A stretch of 64,000 bases of DNA from Rhodospirillaceae bacterium (GCA_018701215.1 JABIWH010000021.1:62001-126000), one strand, 5' to 3'. Shown: positions 15,752 through 25,873, numbered from the stretch's first letter. Program-made: numbers and translations. The notes: generated by a model from the letters alone, not told the origin.

Positions 15752-17665
15752 ATGAACCGTTCAACCACCTCCGTGCTGGCACTTGGTCTGGCCGCGATCC
15801 TGTTCCTCAGCGTCAACGTCTTCTCGTCCAACAGCCTGCGCTCGGCCCGCCTCGATCTGACCGAGAACGGTCTGTATACCTTGAGCGCGGGATCGAAACG
15901 CATCCTCGACGAGATCCCGGAACCGATCCGGCTGCGCTTTTATTTCTCGGAGAAACTGGCGATCCAGTTGCCCAACATCAAGTCCTATGGCTTGCGGGTG
16001 CGTGAACTGCTGGAAGAATACGTCAACCTCTCGGGCGGCAAGATCCACCTGGAAGTGATCGATCCCGAGCCCTTCACCGAGGCCGAGGATGATGCGGTCC
16101 GACTGGGCATACAGGCGGTACCCCTGGGCACCGGCGACAGCATCTATTTCGGCCTGGTCGCCACCAATACAATCGATGACCGGCAAGTCGTGCCGTTCTT
16201 CAGCCGCGAGAAAGAGGCCTTCCTGGAATACGATCTGACGCGGATGCTGTTTAATTTGAGCGATCCGAAAAAGCCCGTCGTCGGCCTGATCAGTGGTCTA
16301 CAGATGAATGCGGATGCCTCGCCGATGATGCGTTTCAGCGGCGGGCCGCAGCCCTGGGCCATTATCGGGGCGATCCGCGATAGTTTTGCCCTACGCACCC
16401 TTGACCCGCGCCAAGGGGTCATTCCGCCCAGTGTGGATATTCTGCTGATTACTCATCCCCTGGGCCTGGACGAACATGCCCTGTACGCCATTGACCAATT
16501 CGTCATGGCCGGCGGCCGGGCCATGGTTTTTGTCGATCCATACTCCGAAGTCACCGCACGGGCGCAACGAGGTGCCGGACAACAGGGCCTGGCGCTGGCC
16601 TCTTCCACGCTTGATAAATTGCTCAATACCTGGGGCGTCTCCGTGCCGACGGATCACGTGATCGGTGATTTCGATGCTTCGCAACAGGTCAATGCCGGTC
16701 AGGGCGGGCAGACACGCGTCGTCCGCTATCTGGTCTGGCTGCAATTGGCGGCAGGGAACCTGAACCCTGACGATGTGGTCACCGCCGATCTTGGCCCCCT
16801 GATCATGGCCAACGCCGGCACCATCAAGGCGCTGCCCGACAGCGGCATCAAGGTCACGCCATTGGTTTCCACGAGCACCCAGGCCATGCGCATGGAGACC
16901 AATCTGATCCGCTTCGGCCCCGCGCCGGACCGTTTGTTGGAACTTTTTAAGCCGGATGGTGAACGCCACATGATTGCGGCACGCCTTGCCGGCAAGGCCA
17001 AATCCGCTTTCCCCGACGGCCCGCCGAAAGACATCAATGGCAAGGTTGCCGAAAAGCGCAAAGCGGCCCATATGAAAGACAGCAGCAGCCCGATCAGCGT
17101 CATCGTCGTGGCCGATACGGATATGCTGCATGACCAGTTCTGGCTGCGCAAACGAAACATGATGGGCCAGCAAATGATCGTGCCTATCGCGGCCAACGCG
17201 GATTTTGTCATCAACGCCCTGGATAATCTGTCCGGCTCTTCCGATTTGATCGGCCTGCGCAGCCGGGGCAAATCGACCCGCCCGTTCGTGGTGGTCGAGG
17301 CCATGCGCCGGGCGGCGGAGCAGAAATTCCTGGCCGAGGAACGCAAATTGAAAGAACGCCTGGAGGAAAGCAAAAAGCGCATCGCCGAACTTGAATCCAG
17401 GGCCCAGGCCAGCGGCGGCAGCCTGCTGACACCGGAACAGCAGCGTGAGATTCAATCGGTCAGGAGCCAGGTCTTGCAGACACGCAAGCAGCTGCGCGAC
17501 GTCCAGCACAACCTGAACCGCGAAATCGATGGTTTGGAGACGCGTTTAAAATTCGCCAACGTGGGCCTGATGCCCCTGGCCGTGGCCCTGATCGCCGCAA
17601 TCCTGGCCGTGTACGGGCTGCGCCGGCGGCGCCGTGGTTCAGGTTCAGCCACGGTGCGAAACTGA
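15752..17665 (+). CDS. GldG-like ABC-type transport auxiliary protein
   Basis: A 637-residue protein anchored at both ends: an N-terminal hydrophobic segment (LALGLAAILFLSVNVFSS) and a C-terminal one (about 608-627) followed by an arginine-rich tail. In between lies a large periplasmic domain of the GldG/ABC_transp_aux family (RLDLTENGLYTLSAGSKRIL is the typical opening) and, before the last helix, a coiled coil of about 90 residues (roughly 515-600). It has a good ribosome site (GAGGGATAGAGAG) and follows the permease by 15 bases. It probably works with the ABC transporter at the cell envelope; its mechanism is not established. Confidence 0.9.
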   Translation: MNRSTTSVLALGLAAILFLSVNVFSSNSLRSARLDLTENGLYTLSAGSKRILDEIPEPIRLRFYFSEKLAIQLPNIKSYGLRVRELLEEYVNLSGGKIHLEVIDPEPFTEAEDDAVRLGIQAVPLGTGDSIYFGLVATNTIDDRQVVPFFSREKEAFLEYDLTRMLFNLSDPKKPVVGLISGLQMNADASPMMRFSGGPQPWAIIGAIRDSFALRTLDPRQGVIPPSVDILLITHPLGLDEHALYAIDQFVMAGGRAMVFVDPYSEVTARAQRGAGQQGLALASSTLDKLLNTWGVSVPTDHVIGDFDASQQVNAGQGGQTRVVRYLVWLQLAAGNLNPDDVVTADLGPLIMANAGTIKALPDSGIKVTPLVSTSTQAMRMETNLIRFGPAPDRLLELFKPDGERHMIAARLAGKAKSAFPDGPPKDINGKVAEKRKAAHMKDSSSPISVIVVADTDMLHDQFWLRKRNMMGQQMIVPIAANADFVINALDNLSGSSDLIGLRSRGKSTRPFVVVEAMRRAAEQKFLAEERKLKERLEESKKRIAELESRAQASGGSLLTPEQQREIQSVRSQVLQTRKQLRDVQHNLNREIDGLETRLKFANVGLMPLAVALIAAILAVYGLRRRRRGSGSATVRN

Positions 17666-17682
17666 AGGGTGGGAGAGAGTTC

Positions 17683-18777
17683 ATGAAAACCAAGCCATTT
17701 GCTCTGTTAAGCTTACTCACCGCCCTATCGGTCGGGGCGGCCATGTGGTCAACCGTGGAGCGGGGCCGCGCCACCGCTTCCAGCGCGCCGCCCGCCAGCC
17801 TGTTCCCGAACCTGATCGATCAGGTCAACGACATCACCAGCATCAATGTGCACACGCCAAAGCTGGCCTTTACCATCCGCCGCGTGGCGGGTGATAACTG
17901 GCAGGTACCTGAGCGCGACGGCTATCCGGTGGATTTCGCCACTGTCAAACAGGCCGTGGTCGGTATCGCCCAAATGCGCCTGCTGGAAGCCAAGACCGCC
18001 AAGCCGGCCTTGCACCACAAGCTGTTCTTGAAGACGCCAAAAGAAGGCGGCCGCGGCACGGCCATCTCCCTTGGCAAGGATGGCGACAAGACCATCGCCG
18101 CCATCATCGTGGGCAAGACCAAAGTCGCCCCAACGGAGAATGCAGACGGTATCTATTACGTCCGACGGCAGGGCGATGCGCAGAGCTATCTGGCGTCCGG
18201 CCGGGTCGAGGTGCTGGAGAGCATCGACCGTTGGCTGGACGACAGCATGCCGACCATCGCCCGCAAACGGGTGCGCACCGCCGCCACCATCCAACCCGAT
18301 GGCAGCCGGGCCGGCGTCGTCCGCACGGATCCAGATAGCCGGGATTTCAAAATCGCCGACCTGCCAGCGGGCATGAAGCCCTTGAGCGCCACCGCCGGCA
18401 ATGCCCTGGGTTCCGCGCTTGGTTTCCTGAGTTTCGAGGACGTGCGCCGGGCCGACAAGATTGATTTCAAGGACGCCCACCGGGCCCTGTTCAAGACCTT
18501 TGATGGCGTCACTTTGAAAATGTTGGTGCTAAAACGCAAGGACGGCCATTGGCTGAACCTCTCGGCACGTTTCGATGCGGCCAACATCAAACTGGATGGC
18601 CTGACGGAGAAGCAGAAAAAGGCCATGAAAACGGCTGCAGAGGCCAAGGCGGAAGTGGCGCAAATCAATGAACGCTACAGCCCCTGGGCCTACATGTTGC
18701 CGGAATACAAGGCCAAGGATTTCATGACCGAAGCCAGCGCGCTGATGGTTGAAGACAAAGACAGCCCCAAAGAATAA
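17683..18777 (+). CDS. DUF4340 domain-containing protein
   Basis: A 364-residue protein with an N-terminal signal anchor (FALLSLLTALSVGAAMWST) and an extracytoplasmic beta-rich region containing FTIRRVAGDNWQVPERDGYPVDFATVKQAVVGI, the recognisable DUF4340 pattern (a short repeated unit with W-x-V, then a helix). DUF4340 genes regularly follow GldG-type genes, and here the spacing is 17 bases, so it is likely part of the same envelope complex. No enzymatic motif is visible. Confidence 0.85.
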   Translation: MKTKPFALLSLLTALSVGAAMWSTVERGRATASSAPPASLFPNLIDQVNDITSINVHTPKLAFTIRRVAGDNWQVPERDGYPVDFATVKQAVVGIAQMRLLEAKTAKPALHHKLFLKTPKEGGRGTAISLGKDGDKTIAAIIVGKTKVAPTENADGIYYVRRQGDAQSYLASGRVEVLESIDRWLDDSMPTIARKRVRTAATIQPDGSRAGVVRTDPDSRDFKIADLPAGMKPLSATAGNALGSALGFLSFEDVRRADKIDFKDAHRALFKTFDGVTLKMLVLKRKDGHWLNLSARFDAANIKLDGLTEKQKKAMKTAAEAKAEVAQINERYSPWAYMLPEYKAKDFMTEASALMVEDKDSPKE

Positions 18778-18789
18778 GGACGATCCGTT

Positions 18790-20661
18790 ATGAGCGAGGA
18801 AACACTCTCCTTCCAGACCGAGGTAGCGAAGCTTTTGCGCCTGATGGTCAATTCGGTTTATTCCGACAAGGAGGTCTTCCTGCGGGAACTGATTTCCAAT
18901 GCCTCGGACGCCTGTGACAAGGCGCGCTATTTGAGCATCACCGAGCCGGAAATCCTGGGCGACGATCCGGACTTCAAGGTCCAGATCAAGGTCGACAAAG
19001 AAGCCCGCACCCTGTCCCTGTCGGACAACGGCATCGGTATGGACCGGGACGGCCTAATCTCGGACCTGGGCACCATCGCGCGCTCGGGCACGTCCGCTTT
19101 CATGGATAACTTGAGCGGCGATCAGGCCGAGGACATGCAGATGATCGGCCAGTTCGGGGTCGGCTTCTATTCCGTCTTCATGATCGCGGACAAGGTCGAA
19201 GTGACCTCGCGCCGGGCCGGTGACGATGCCGCCTGGGTCTGGACCTCGGACGGTCTTGGCGAGTTCACCATCGACGAAGGGTCGCGCGAGGGCCGGGGCA
19301 CCAGCATTGTCATCCACCTTAAGGAAGGCGAGGACGAATGGCTGGAGGAACACAAGCTGCAAGGCGTGGTGAAAAAATATTCCGACCATATCGCCCTGCC
19401 GATCCTGCTGACCATCGATGATGGCGAGGAAACCGCCGCCAACGAGGCCTCTGCCATCTGGAGCCGGCCAAAGAGCGAAATCACGGACGAGCAATATACC
19501 GAATTCTATCACCACGTCGGCCATGCCATGGACGATCCCTGGCTAAACATCCACTACAAGGCCGAGGGCAAGATCGAATATACTGGCCTGTTATTCGTAC
19601 CCACGCGGCGTCCATTTGATCTGTTCGACCCGGCCCGCCGGCACGCGGTGAAACTTTACGTGCGCCGGGTCTTCATCACGGACGAGGCCGAAGGCCTGAT
19701 CCCCTCGTATCTGCGTTTTCTGCGCGGCATCGTGGACAGCGAGGATCTGCCCCTGAACATCTCCCGCGAGATGCTGCAGAACAGCCCGTTGATACGCCAT
19801 ATGAACCAGGCCGTGACCCGCCGCGTACTAACGGAATTGAGCAAGAAAGCCGAGAAAGAGCCAGAAAAATACGCTGAATTCTGGGAAAATTTCGGCTCCG
19901 TTCTAAAAGAAGGCCTGTACGAGGACCAGGAGCGTCAGACCGATTTACTGGAATTGGTGCGTTTCCGCTCCACCGCCGGCGAGGATCTGGTCAGCCTGAA
20001 GGACTACGTCGCCCGCATGAAAGAGGGGCAGGAGGCGATCTACTACATCACCGGCGATGACCTGCAGACATTGGAGACCAGCCCTCACTTGGAAGGCTTC
20101 CGCGCCCGTGGGGTCGAGGTCTTGTTGTTGTCCGATCCAGTCGATGATTTCTGGCTATCAGCGGTGTTCGAATACGACGGCCATGCCCTGACCTCTGCCA
20201 CGCGCGGCACCACTGACTTGTCCAATATGGGCGAGGAACCGGCCAAGGACGAGACGGATGAGGTTGAGCCCGCGGGCGATAGCGAACTGGCGACACTGAT
20301 CGCGCTGATCAAGCAGACCCTGGGCGAGACGGTGAAGGATGTGCGCACCACGGACCGACTGACCGACAGCGCCGTTTGTCTGGTTGCCGATGATGGCGAT
20401 ATGGACATGCGGTTGGAGCGGATGTTGAAGGCGCACAACCAGCTGAACTCTGACTCTGTGCGGATTTTGGAGATCAACCCCAAGCACGACCTGATCAAGA
20501 ATATGGCCGGCGCGGCCACCAAGGGCGGCGCGGCGGACGATCTGGCCGATCTGGCATTTCTGTTGCTGGATCAGGCCCGCATTATCGAGGGCGAGGCCCT
20601 GCCCGACGCGGCCGCCTTCTCTCGGCGCATGGCCACGGTCATGGCCAAGGCAGCGGGCTGA
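18790..20661 (+). CDS. htpG: Chaperone HtpG (Hsp90)
   Basis: Cytosolic Hsp90 ATPase of 623 residues. The N-terminal GHKL ATP site is complete: ELISNASDACDKARYLS with the catalytic glutamate, LSDNGIGMDRDGLISDLGTIARSGT, and GQFGVGFYSVFMIADKVEV. The middle domain has LYVRRVFITDE and the RGIVDSEDLPLNISREMLQ segment; the C-terminal dimerisation domain follows. It starts only 12 bases after the DUF4340 gene, so it may be transcribed as the last gene of the ABC operon, an unusual setting for a heat-shock gene. I see no clear heat-shock promoter immediately upstream. Confidence 0.97.
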   Translation: MSEETLSFQTEVAKLLRLMVNSVYSDKEVFLRELISNASDACDKARYLSITEPEILGDDPDFKVQIKVDKEARTLSLSDNGIGMDRDGLISDLGTIARSGTSAFMDNLSGDQAEDMQMIGQFGVGFYSVFMIADKVEVTSRRAGDDAAWVWTSDGLGEFTIDEGSREGRGTSIVIHLKEGEDEWLEEHKLQGVVKKYSDHIALPILLTIDDGEETAANEASAIWSRPKSEITDEQYTEFYHHVGHAMDDPWLNIHYKAEGKIEYTGLLFVPTRRPFDLFDPARRHAVKLYVRRVFITDEAEGLIPSYLRFLRGIVDSEDLPLNISREMLQNSPLIRHMNQAVTRRVLTELSKKAEKEPEKYAEFWENFGSVLKEGLYEDQERQTDLLELVRFRSTAGEDLVSLKDYVARMKEGQEAIYYITGDDLQTLETSPHLEGFRARGVEVLLLSDPVDDFWLSAVFEYDGHALTSATRGTTDLSNMGEEPAKDETDEVEPAGDSELATLIALIKQTLGETVKDVRTTDRLTDSAVCLVADDGDMDMRLERMLKAHNQLNSDSVRILEINPKHDLIKNMAGAATKGGAADDLADLAFLLLDQARIIEGEALPDAAAFSRRMATVMAKAAG

Positions 20662-20726
20662 CAAATCCGCGTCAACATGGCAAAGTCCGCGTCTGAATAG
20701 ACGGCAAACGCATCTGGAGACGTGTG

Positions 20727-22421
20727 ATGGAAAAGCTGACGCAAAGTTATACCCATGGGGCCAACGCGGTACCGCTGATCGGCGAGACCATCGGCGTACA
20801 TTTTGATAACGCCGCCGCACGCTGGGCCGATAGGGAAGCCCTGGTGGTGCGCCATCAGAATGTGCGCTGGACCTTTGCCCAGCTTAAGGAGGCAGTCGAT
20901 GCTTTTGCCGCCGGGCTGCTGGCCCTGGGCCTGGAGCCGGGCGAGCGCATCGGCATCTGGTCGCAGAACACCGCCGAATGGGCGGTCAGCCAGTTCGCCA
21001 CCGCCAAGGCTGGTCTGATTCTGGTCAACATCAATCCCGCCTATCGCCTATCAGAGCTGGAATACGCCCTGAACAAAGTGCAGTGCAAGGCGCTGATCAT
21101 TTCGCCCAGCTTCAAGACCTCGGACTATGTGGAAATGGTCCGCACCCTGGCGCCGGAGATCGACAATGCCGAACTGGGCCAGTTGCAGTCGGAAAAACTG
21201 CCCGACCTGCGCATCGTGATCCGCATGGGTAATGATCTGACGCCGGGTATGTACAACTTCGCCGACATTGCCATATTGGGCAACGCCAGCCACAAGGAAC
21301 GGTTGTCGGAACTGGCGGGGCTATTGCAATTCGACGACCCCATCAATATCCAATTCACCTCCGGCACCACGGGCTTTCCCAAGGGCGCCACCCTGACCCA
21401 TCACAATATCCTCAACAACGGCTTCTTTACCGGCGAAGGCGTCCGCATGGTCGAAGGCGACCGATTGGGCATTCCGGTGCCGCTGTATCACTGTTTTGGC
21501 ATGGTCATGGGCAATCTTGCCTGCATCACCCACGGCGCCACCATGGTTTATCCCGGCGAAGGGTTCGATCCGACGGAAGTGCTGGAAGCGGTTCAGGAAG
21601 AGCGCTGCACCATTCTTTATGGCGTGCCCACCATGTTCATCGCCGCCTTGGATCATGCGGATTTCGACAGCTATGACCTTTCCTCTCTACGCAGCGGCAT
21701 CATGGCCGGCTCCCCCTGCCCAATCGAGGTGATGAAACAGGTGGTGGACAAGATGAACATGACCGAGGTCACCATCGCCTACGGCATGACGGAAACCTCG
21801 CCGGTCAGCTTTCAGACGGCGGTGGATGACGAACTGGAACGCAAGGTGGGCACCGTGGGCCGCTCGCTGCCGCATGTGGAAAGCAAGATCATTGATGCCG
21901 ACGGCCGCATCGTGGCGCCGGGCGAGACCGGCGAGATCCTGACGCGAGGCTATAACGTCATGCTGGGCTATTGGGATGATGATGAGCGCACGGCGGAGTC
22001 CATTGACGCGGCGGGTTGGATGCATACGGGCGATCTGGGCACCATGGACGAACACGGCTATGGCAACGTGGTTGGACGTATCAAGGACATGGTGATCCGG
22101 GGCGGCGAGAACGTCTACCCGCGCGAGATCGAGGAATATCTCTACCGTCACGACAAGATCCAGGATGTGCAGGTAATCGGCGTGCCTGATCCGAAATTCG
22201 TCGAGGAACTATGTGCCTGGATCGTCCTGCGCGAGGGCGAGACGGCGGACGAAAACGAGATCAAGGAATTCTGCCGCGGCCAGATCGCCCACTACAAGGT
22301 GCCGCGCTATATCAAGTTCGTGGACGGCTTCCCCATGACCGTCACCGGCAAGGTGCAGAAGTTCGTCATGCGCGAGCAGATGATCGAAGAGCTGAACCTG
22401 GAAGTCGCCGCGACAGCCTAA
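20727..22421 (+). CDS. Acyl-CoA synthetase (AMP-forming fatty-acid:CoA ligase family)
   Basis: A 564-residue ANL-superfamily ligase that activates a carboxylic acid through an acyl-AMP. The P-loop-like motif FTSGTTGFPKGATLTHHN, the A5 motif YGMTETSPVS, the hinge region GWMHTGDLGTMDEHGY and the C-terminal lysine motif (PMTVTGKVQKF) are all present. The pattern resembles medium- and long-chain acyl-CoA synthetases. The ATG at 20727 has GGAGA six bases upstream; a GTG one codon earlier is less likely. Its stop overlaps by four bases the 3' end of the convergent glycan-cluster gene. Confidence 0.92.
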   Translation: MEKLTQSYTHGANAVPLIGETIGVHFDNAAARWADREALVVRHQNVRWTFAQLKEAVDAFAAGLLALGLEPGERIGIWSQNTAEWAVSQFATAKAGLILVNINPAYRLSELEYALNKVQCKALIISPSFKTSDYVEMVRTLAPEIDNAELGQLQSEKLPDLRIVIRMGNDLTPGMYNFADIAILGNASHKERLSELAGLLQFDDPINIQFTSGTTGFPKGATLTHHNILNNGFFTGEGVRMVEGDRLGIPVPLYHCFGMVMGNLACITHGATMVYPGEGFDPTEVLEAVQEERCTILYGVPTMFIAALDHADFDSYDLSSLRSGIMAGSPCPIEVMKQVVDKMNMTEVTIAYGMTETSPVSFQTAVDDELERKVGTVGRSLPHVESKIIDADGRIVAPGETGEILTRGYNVMLGYWDDDERTAESIDAAGWMHTGDLGTMDEHGYGNVVGRIKDMVIRGGENVYPREIEEYLYRHDKIQDVQVIGVPDPKFVEELCAWIVLREGETADENEIKEFCRGQIAHYKVPRYIKFVDGFPMTVTGKVQKFVMREQMIEELNLEVAATA

Positions 22422-23887
22422 CCGCTAACGGGCTGCACGCCGCCAGTGCGCGTCGACTCCTTGGCCGCCAGTTTCTGGCGCCGTTCCTCGACCAGGTCCA
22501 TGATGACGCGGCTGACCCGCTCGCCCGCCTTGCCGTCGGAATTGTTGACCCATTGATCAAGCGCCAGGCAGGCGGCTTCGCTTAATTCGGCACCACGGGA
22601 TTTCGCCGGACGTGCAAGCGCCTTTTCTGCCATCATGGTGACCAGTTCATCGGCCGAATCCGCCCGGCCCGCCGCCTCGCCCAAGTCCACCATATAGGGC
22701 GCGGTCAAAGGTGCCGCCGCCTCATCGAAATGGGGCGAGACCACGTCTACGTTGGCGGCCAGGGATTCAAACAACGAACCGCTGTTGATGCCGCAGATTA
22801 CGTCGCAGCCGACGATCAGATCGAAGGAATTACCGCCGACCAGAACTTCCAGATTTTCCGGCGGCTCGAAATTCTCGCCCAGACCGGCGTTCAGGGCCTC
22901 CATGGCCAGGACATGGTTTTTGGCCTTGATGATGACGTGGATCTGCGGATATTTCTGCGCCAGGCGGATCATGGCGCCATGGCAATTGCGCGCCAGATTG
23001 GCCCAGTTGATCTTTTCCAGTTCCGGATCCAGCGCCTCAAAACGGTCATCGCCGCGCCGGCCCAGCACGGGACAGCCGGTTTTTTCGTTGAAGGACATGA
23101 ACAGCACCGTGGGCCGGCCATCAAGGGATTGATCCTGGCCGGCATGCTCCCGACGCCATTGGTGAAAGCGGTCCAGACGTGGCGCGCCGGTGGCGACGAT
23201 GTGATCGGCGGGGGCGACGCCGGCATTAATCTCGATGCGGCGCTCAATCTCGTTATAGGTGGTGATCATGCGGCCCCGGAACGGCATCTTCCGCTCCCGG
23301 TAGGTTTTCTCGTAGAAACCTTCGACGCCCGGCGTCTTCATGCATTCCTTGTGCATGGCGACCACGGGCACGCCGAAATGATCCAGGGCGGCAGCGAATT
23401 CCTGCTCGGCATAAAAGCTGAAATTAGCAGTCATGGCGACGTCGAGTTCTAGGCGCGGGATCAGGTGGCGGCAAACCCCGATCATGAAGTCGCGGTAGGC
23501 CATCTTGCGGGCCGTGATGGCAGCGTCATCCTGGCGGTAATTATTGTCGTCGACCAAGGCGCCAAAGAAACAGTTGGCAATCACCTTCAGGGCCTTACGA
23601 TGCAGGCGCAGAACCTTGAAGCGGCCATCGCGGACGATGGAGTTCTGCACATCCTCGGCAAAGCCGCTTTTAGGCAAGGTCAGAGCCACCGCCGGTTTGC
23701 CCGGCACCGTTGCCTCGCACACGGTCTGCACCTGCCAGGCCAGCAGCCAGGCCGCCAAACGCGGGAAATTGTGCCGGGCCGCAAATTCCAACAAGATCTT
23801 GGAACTCATAACGCCGAACATACCCGGCTTGGTCGCCATGCCGACAATGCGGCGGCGGACGATCTGAAAACCTGAAATAAGACTCAT
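22418..23887 (-). CDS. Surface-glycan biosynthesis protein, CDP-glycerol-transferase-like
   Basis: A 489-residue protein, last gene of a four-gene minus-strand cluster. No signal peptide. The C-terminal half has a GT-B-like character: THE segment AGVAPADHIVATGAPRLDRFHQW, then IHVIIKAKNHVLAME, and VGCDVICGINSGSLFESLAANVDVV, the pattern seen in CDP-glycerol glycerophosphotransferases and 'surface carbohydrate biosynthesis' proteins, where a nucleotide-sugar-like donor is bound near the C-terminus. The N-terminal half is not recognised. The ATG at 23887 has AGGAAG nine bases upstream; a TTG eight codons earlier was rejected. The donor and acceptor are unknown. Confidence 0.6.
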   Translation of the reverse strand: MSLISGFQIVRRRIVGMATKPGMFGVMSSKILLEFAARHNFPRLAAWLLAWQVQTVCEATVPGKPAVALTLPKSGFAEDVQNSIVRDGRFKVLRLHRKALKVIANCFFGALVDDNNYRQDDAAITARKMAYRDFMIGVCRHLIPRLELDVAMTANFSFYAEQEFAAALDHFGVPVVAMHKECMKTPGVEGFYEKTYRERKMPFRGRMITTYNEIERRIEINAGVAPADHIVATGAPRLDRFHQWRREHAGQDQSLDGRPTVLFMSFNEKTGCPVLGRRGDDRFEALDPELEKINWANLARNCHGAMIRLAQKYPQIHVIIKAKNHVLAMEALNAGLGENFEPPENLEVLVGGNSFDLIVGCDVICGINSGSLFESLAANVDVVSPHFDEAAAPLTAPYMVDLGEAAGRADSADELVTMMAEKALARPAKSRGAELSEAACLALDQWVNNSDGKAGERVSRVIMDLVEERRQKLAAKESTRTGGVQPVSG

Positions 23888-23963
23888 GGCTCGCTGCTTC
23901 CTATTAACCAATAGGGATCGTTTAGGCCTTCAACCCTTTCGATGCAAGACCGCTGCAAGACAT

Positions 23964-24896
23964 CTACGCCAAAGGCAGTTCATTGGTGTCGCGGCGGCGC
24001 AACAATAGCGGATCGTCCTGCGAAATATCCACGACACCAGTATCGATGGTCAGGCCCAGAGCGCAACCCCTGCGGCCCAGCAGGCCACGCAGGGCCGCGT
24101 CGTTGGCACCATAGGGATAACACATCACCCAATCCGTGGTCGGCGCACCAAGGCCGCGCAAAAAATCCAGGCTGGCTGCAATTTCCGCCTCCTGTTCCGC
24201 CGCGCCGAGACGGTCCAACCAATAATGTTTCGCGCCATGGCCGCCGATGTACATGCCGCACTGAATCATCATGCGAAGTTGGTCTTGCGACATGTAAAGT
24301 TCGCCGGCGAAAGCCTTTTGATCCATGGAGACAAAACGCTCAAACAGCTCATCCACCAACGCATTCCGCTTTGCCTCGGGTAGAGTGTGTTGCAGCACCT
24401 TTTTGATGAACATAACATCCGCGGGGTCATAGCGGCCTACCTGCGCGTGCTCCTGCCAATAGGTATCAAAGGTCTGAATATTCTCCTGGCCCTGATTGGC
24501 GTCGATATATGTTTTGATCTCGCCGATGATGGCGGCGGTATCGGGCTGTGCCGCGCGGATAAAATGCGCCTTGTTTACGTCCAGCAATTCGCCATGCACC
24601 ACGGCGTTGACGGGAGGGAAGAAAGCGCCGTGCATTTTTCGCTCGTACAGCTGCGGCAGGACATTGATAAAATGATCCAGATAGCCGTCATCGAAAGTCA
24701 GCCAGCAGGCATTATCGGGCAATGTTGTCTCGCCCTTGAAGGCACCGACCACATCTTCCGTGCTGACAACCTCATAGTGGTTGCCGATATGGTCGAGCTG
24801 ACCTTTGAATTCCGCCAGATCCCGGCCCTTGATGCCGGTATAGCGGCTGTTCGCCAGATCCCGCACATAGTGATAGGTGACGATGGTCAATGGCAT
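23964..24896 (-). CDS. Polysaccharide deacetylase (NodB-type, CE4)
   Basis: A 310-residue protein with the carbohydrate esterase 4 layout: TIVTYHYV near the N-terminus, catalytic and metal aspartates in TFDDGY (Asp69-Asp70), and a metal-binding His-x3-His in GGHGAKHYW (His220 and His224). The two motifs are about 150 residues apart because of an inserted helical segment (about 100-200), much longer than in simple NodB domains. A CYPYGANDAALRGLL motif near the C-terminus fits the third CE4 motif. No signal peptide is visible, so it probably acts on a cytoplasmic, lipid- or nucleotide-linked sugar. It starts nine bases after the methyltransferase gene stop. Confidence 0.85.
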   Translation of the reverse strand: MPLTIVTYHYVRDLANSRYTGIKGRDLAEFKGQLDHIGNHYEVVSTEDVVGAFKGETTLPDNACWLTFDDGYLDHFINVLPQLYERKMHGAFFPPVNAVVHGELLDVNKAHFIRAAQPDTAAIIGEIKTYIDANQGQENIQTFDTYWQEHAQVGRYDPADVMFIKKVLQHTLPEAKRNALVDELFERFVSMDQKAFAGELYMSQDQLRMMIQCGMYIGGHGAKHYWLDRLGAAEQEAEIAASLDFLRGLGAPTTDWVMCYPYGANDAALRGLLGRRGCALGLTIDTGVVDISQDDPLLLRRRDTNELPLA

Positions 24897-24905
24897 ACGA
24901 GGAAC

Positions 24906-25787
24906 CTACTTCGTCACATGCAGGACAAAGGTGGAGCAAAACGGCGTCAGCCGCTGATCCCGCAAGGTAAACTCCGCCACGGCATTGGCCAGTTGGAAAT
25001 GCAGATCGGGGCGGGCCTTTCTGATGGCGCCCGGCAGGCCGTGGAAATAGATCGGAAACAAAGTGGTGGGCGTAAAACCGCTGGACCGGAGCCGGCCCGT
25101 CAGATCCGCCGGTGAATACTGATACCGCACATCGACGGGAACACCGGTGGCGGGGTGGCTGTCGGGATGAGGGTCCATACGCTCGTGGGCGCGCAGAGCC
25201 TCGAACGCGGCTTCCTGGCTTTCCGAGGTATGCAGCGCGATGCACTCGTTCACCAGGGCCTCTAGGATGCCAAGCTCGCTCTCGACTTCGGTGAAGGCAT
25301 TGAAGGACACCGCGTTGAACAGGCGGTTGCGGGAGCCGACCAGCAACGAGCCGCCAGGCCGTAGCAATTCAAAGCAGCGCTTGAAGATCAACATCATGTC
25401 GTCGGGCGAAAAATACTCGATGAAGCCTTGGGCGGAGATGATGTCGTAGCTTCCCGCCTTCAGATCAACGTCAAAGAACGAGCCTTCGGTAAATTCGGCC
25501 TCAACGCCCGCTTCCTTACGATTGGCCTCACATAGCTCGATCATTTCGGAAGCAAAATCAATACCTTCGGCATTCAAGCCCCGCTGGGCGGCCGCAATGA
25601 CCAATTGTCCGGAGCCACAGCCCACATCGAGAAAGCGCCGCGCATCCTTGATCTCGTCAATAGCGGAGAGAACGGCGTGGCGGCGGCCCTCAAGAGCGCT
25701 GTAATCGCTGCGCCCGTCCTTTGATTTCTGGTGCCAGTCCTCGGCGGCCACCCGAAAATAGTCCTTTGTCTGATCCTGTTGCTGCAT
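24906..25787 (-). CDS. SAM-dependent methyltransferase in glycan cluster
   Basis: A 293-residue class I methyltransferase: motif I FLDVGCGSGQLVIAAA, the acidic residue after beta-2 (GIDFASEMIELC), and FELLRPGGSLLVGSRNRLFNAVS as the post-motif. The C-terminal half (about 190-290) is an extra domain with PVDVRYQYSPADLTGRLRSSGF, usual in sugar or O-antigen-type methyltransferases. It lies between the radical SAM gene and the deacetylase, read in the same direction with short gaps, so it probably modifies the same glycan or lipid product. The methyl acceptor is unknown. Confidence 0.82.
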   Translation of the reverse strand: MQQQDQTKDYFRVAAEDWHQKSKDGRSDYSALEGRRHAVLSAIDEIKDARRFLDVGCGSGQLVIAAAQRGLNAEGIDFASEMIELCEANRKEAGVEAEFTEGSFFDVDLKAGSYDIISAQGFIEYFSPDDMMLIFKRCFELLRPGGSLLVGSRNRLFNAVSFNAFTEVESELGILEALVNECIALHTSESQEAAFEALRAHERMDPHPDSHPATGVPVDVRYQYSPADLTGRLRSSGFTPTTLFPIYFHGLPGAIRKARPDLHFQLANAVAEFTLRDQRLTPFCSTFVLHVTK

Positions 25788-25873
25788 GCCGTTTTCCGCC
25801 GATAACCGATCCCGAGAATCGTCTCAGAATACCTGAGCGCGGCTGTTCGGGAAACGCCAATTCGAGAATTGGC

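Noticed and set aside
16391..17509. Minus-strand open frame of 372 codons inside the GldG-like gene
   Set aside because: Antisense to a clearly conserved protein; no recognisable motifs and no ribosome site.
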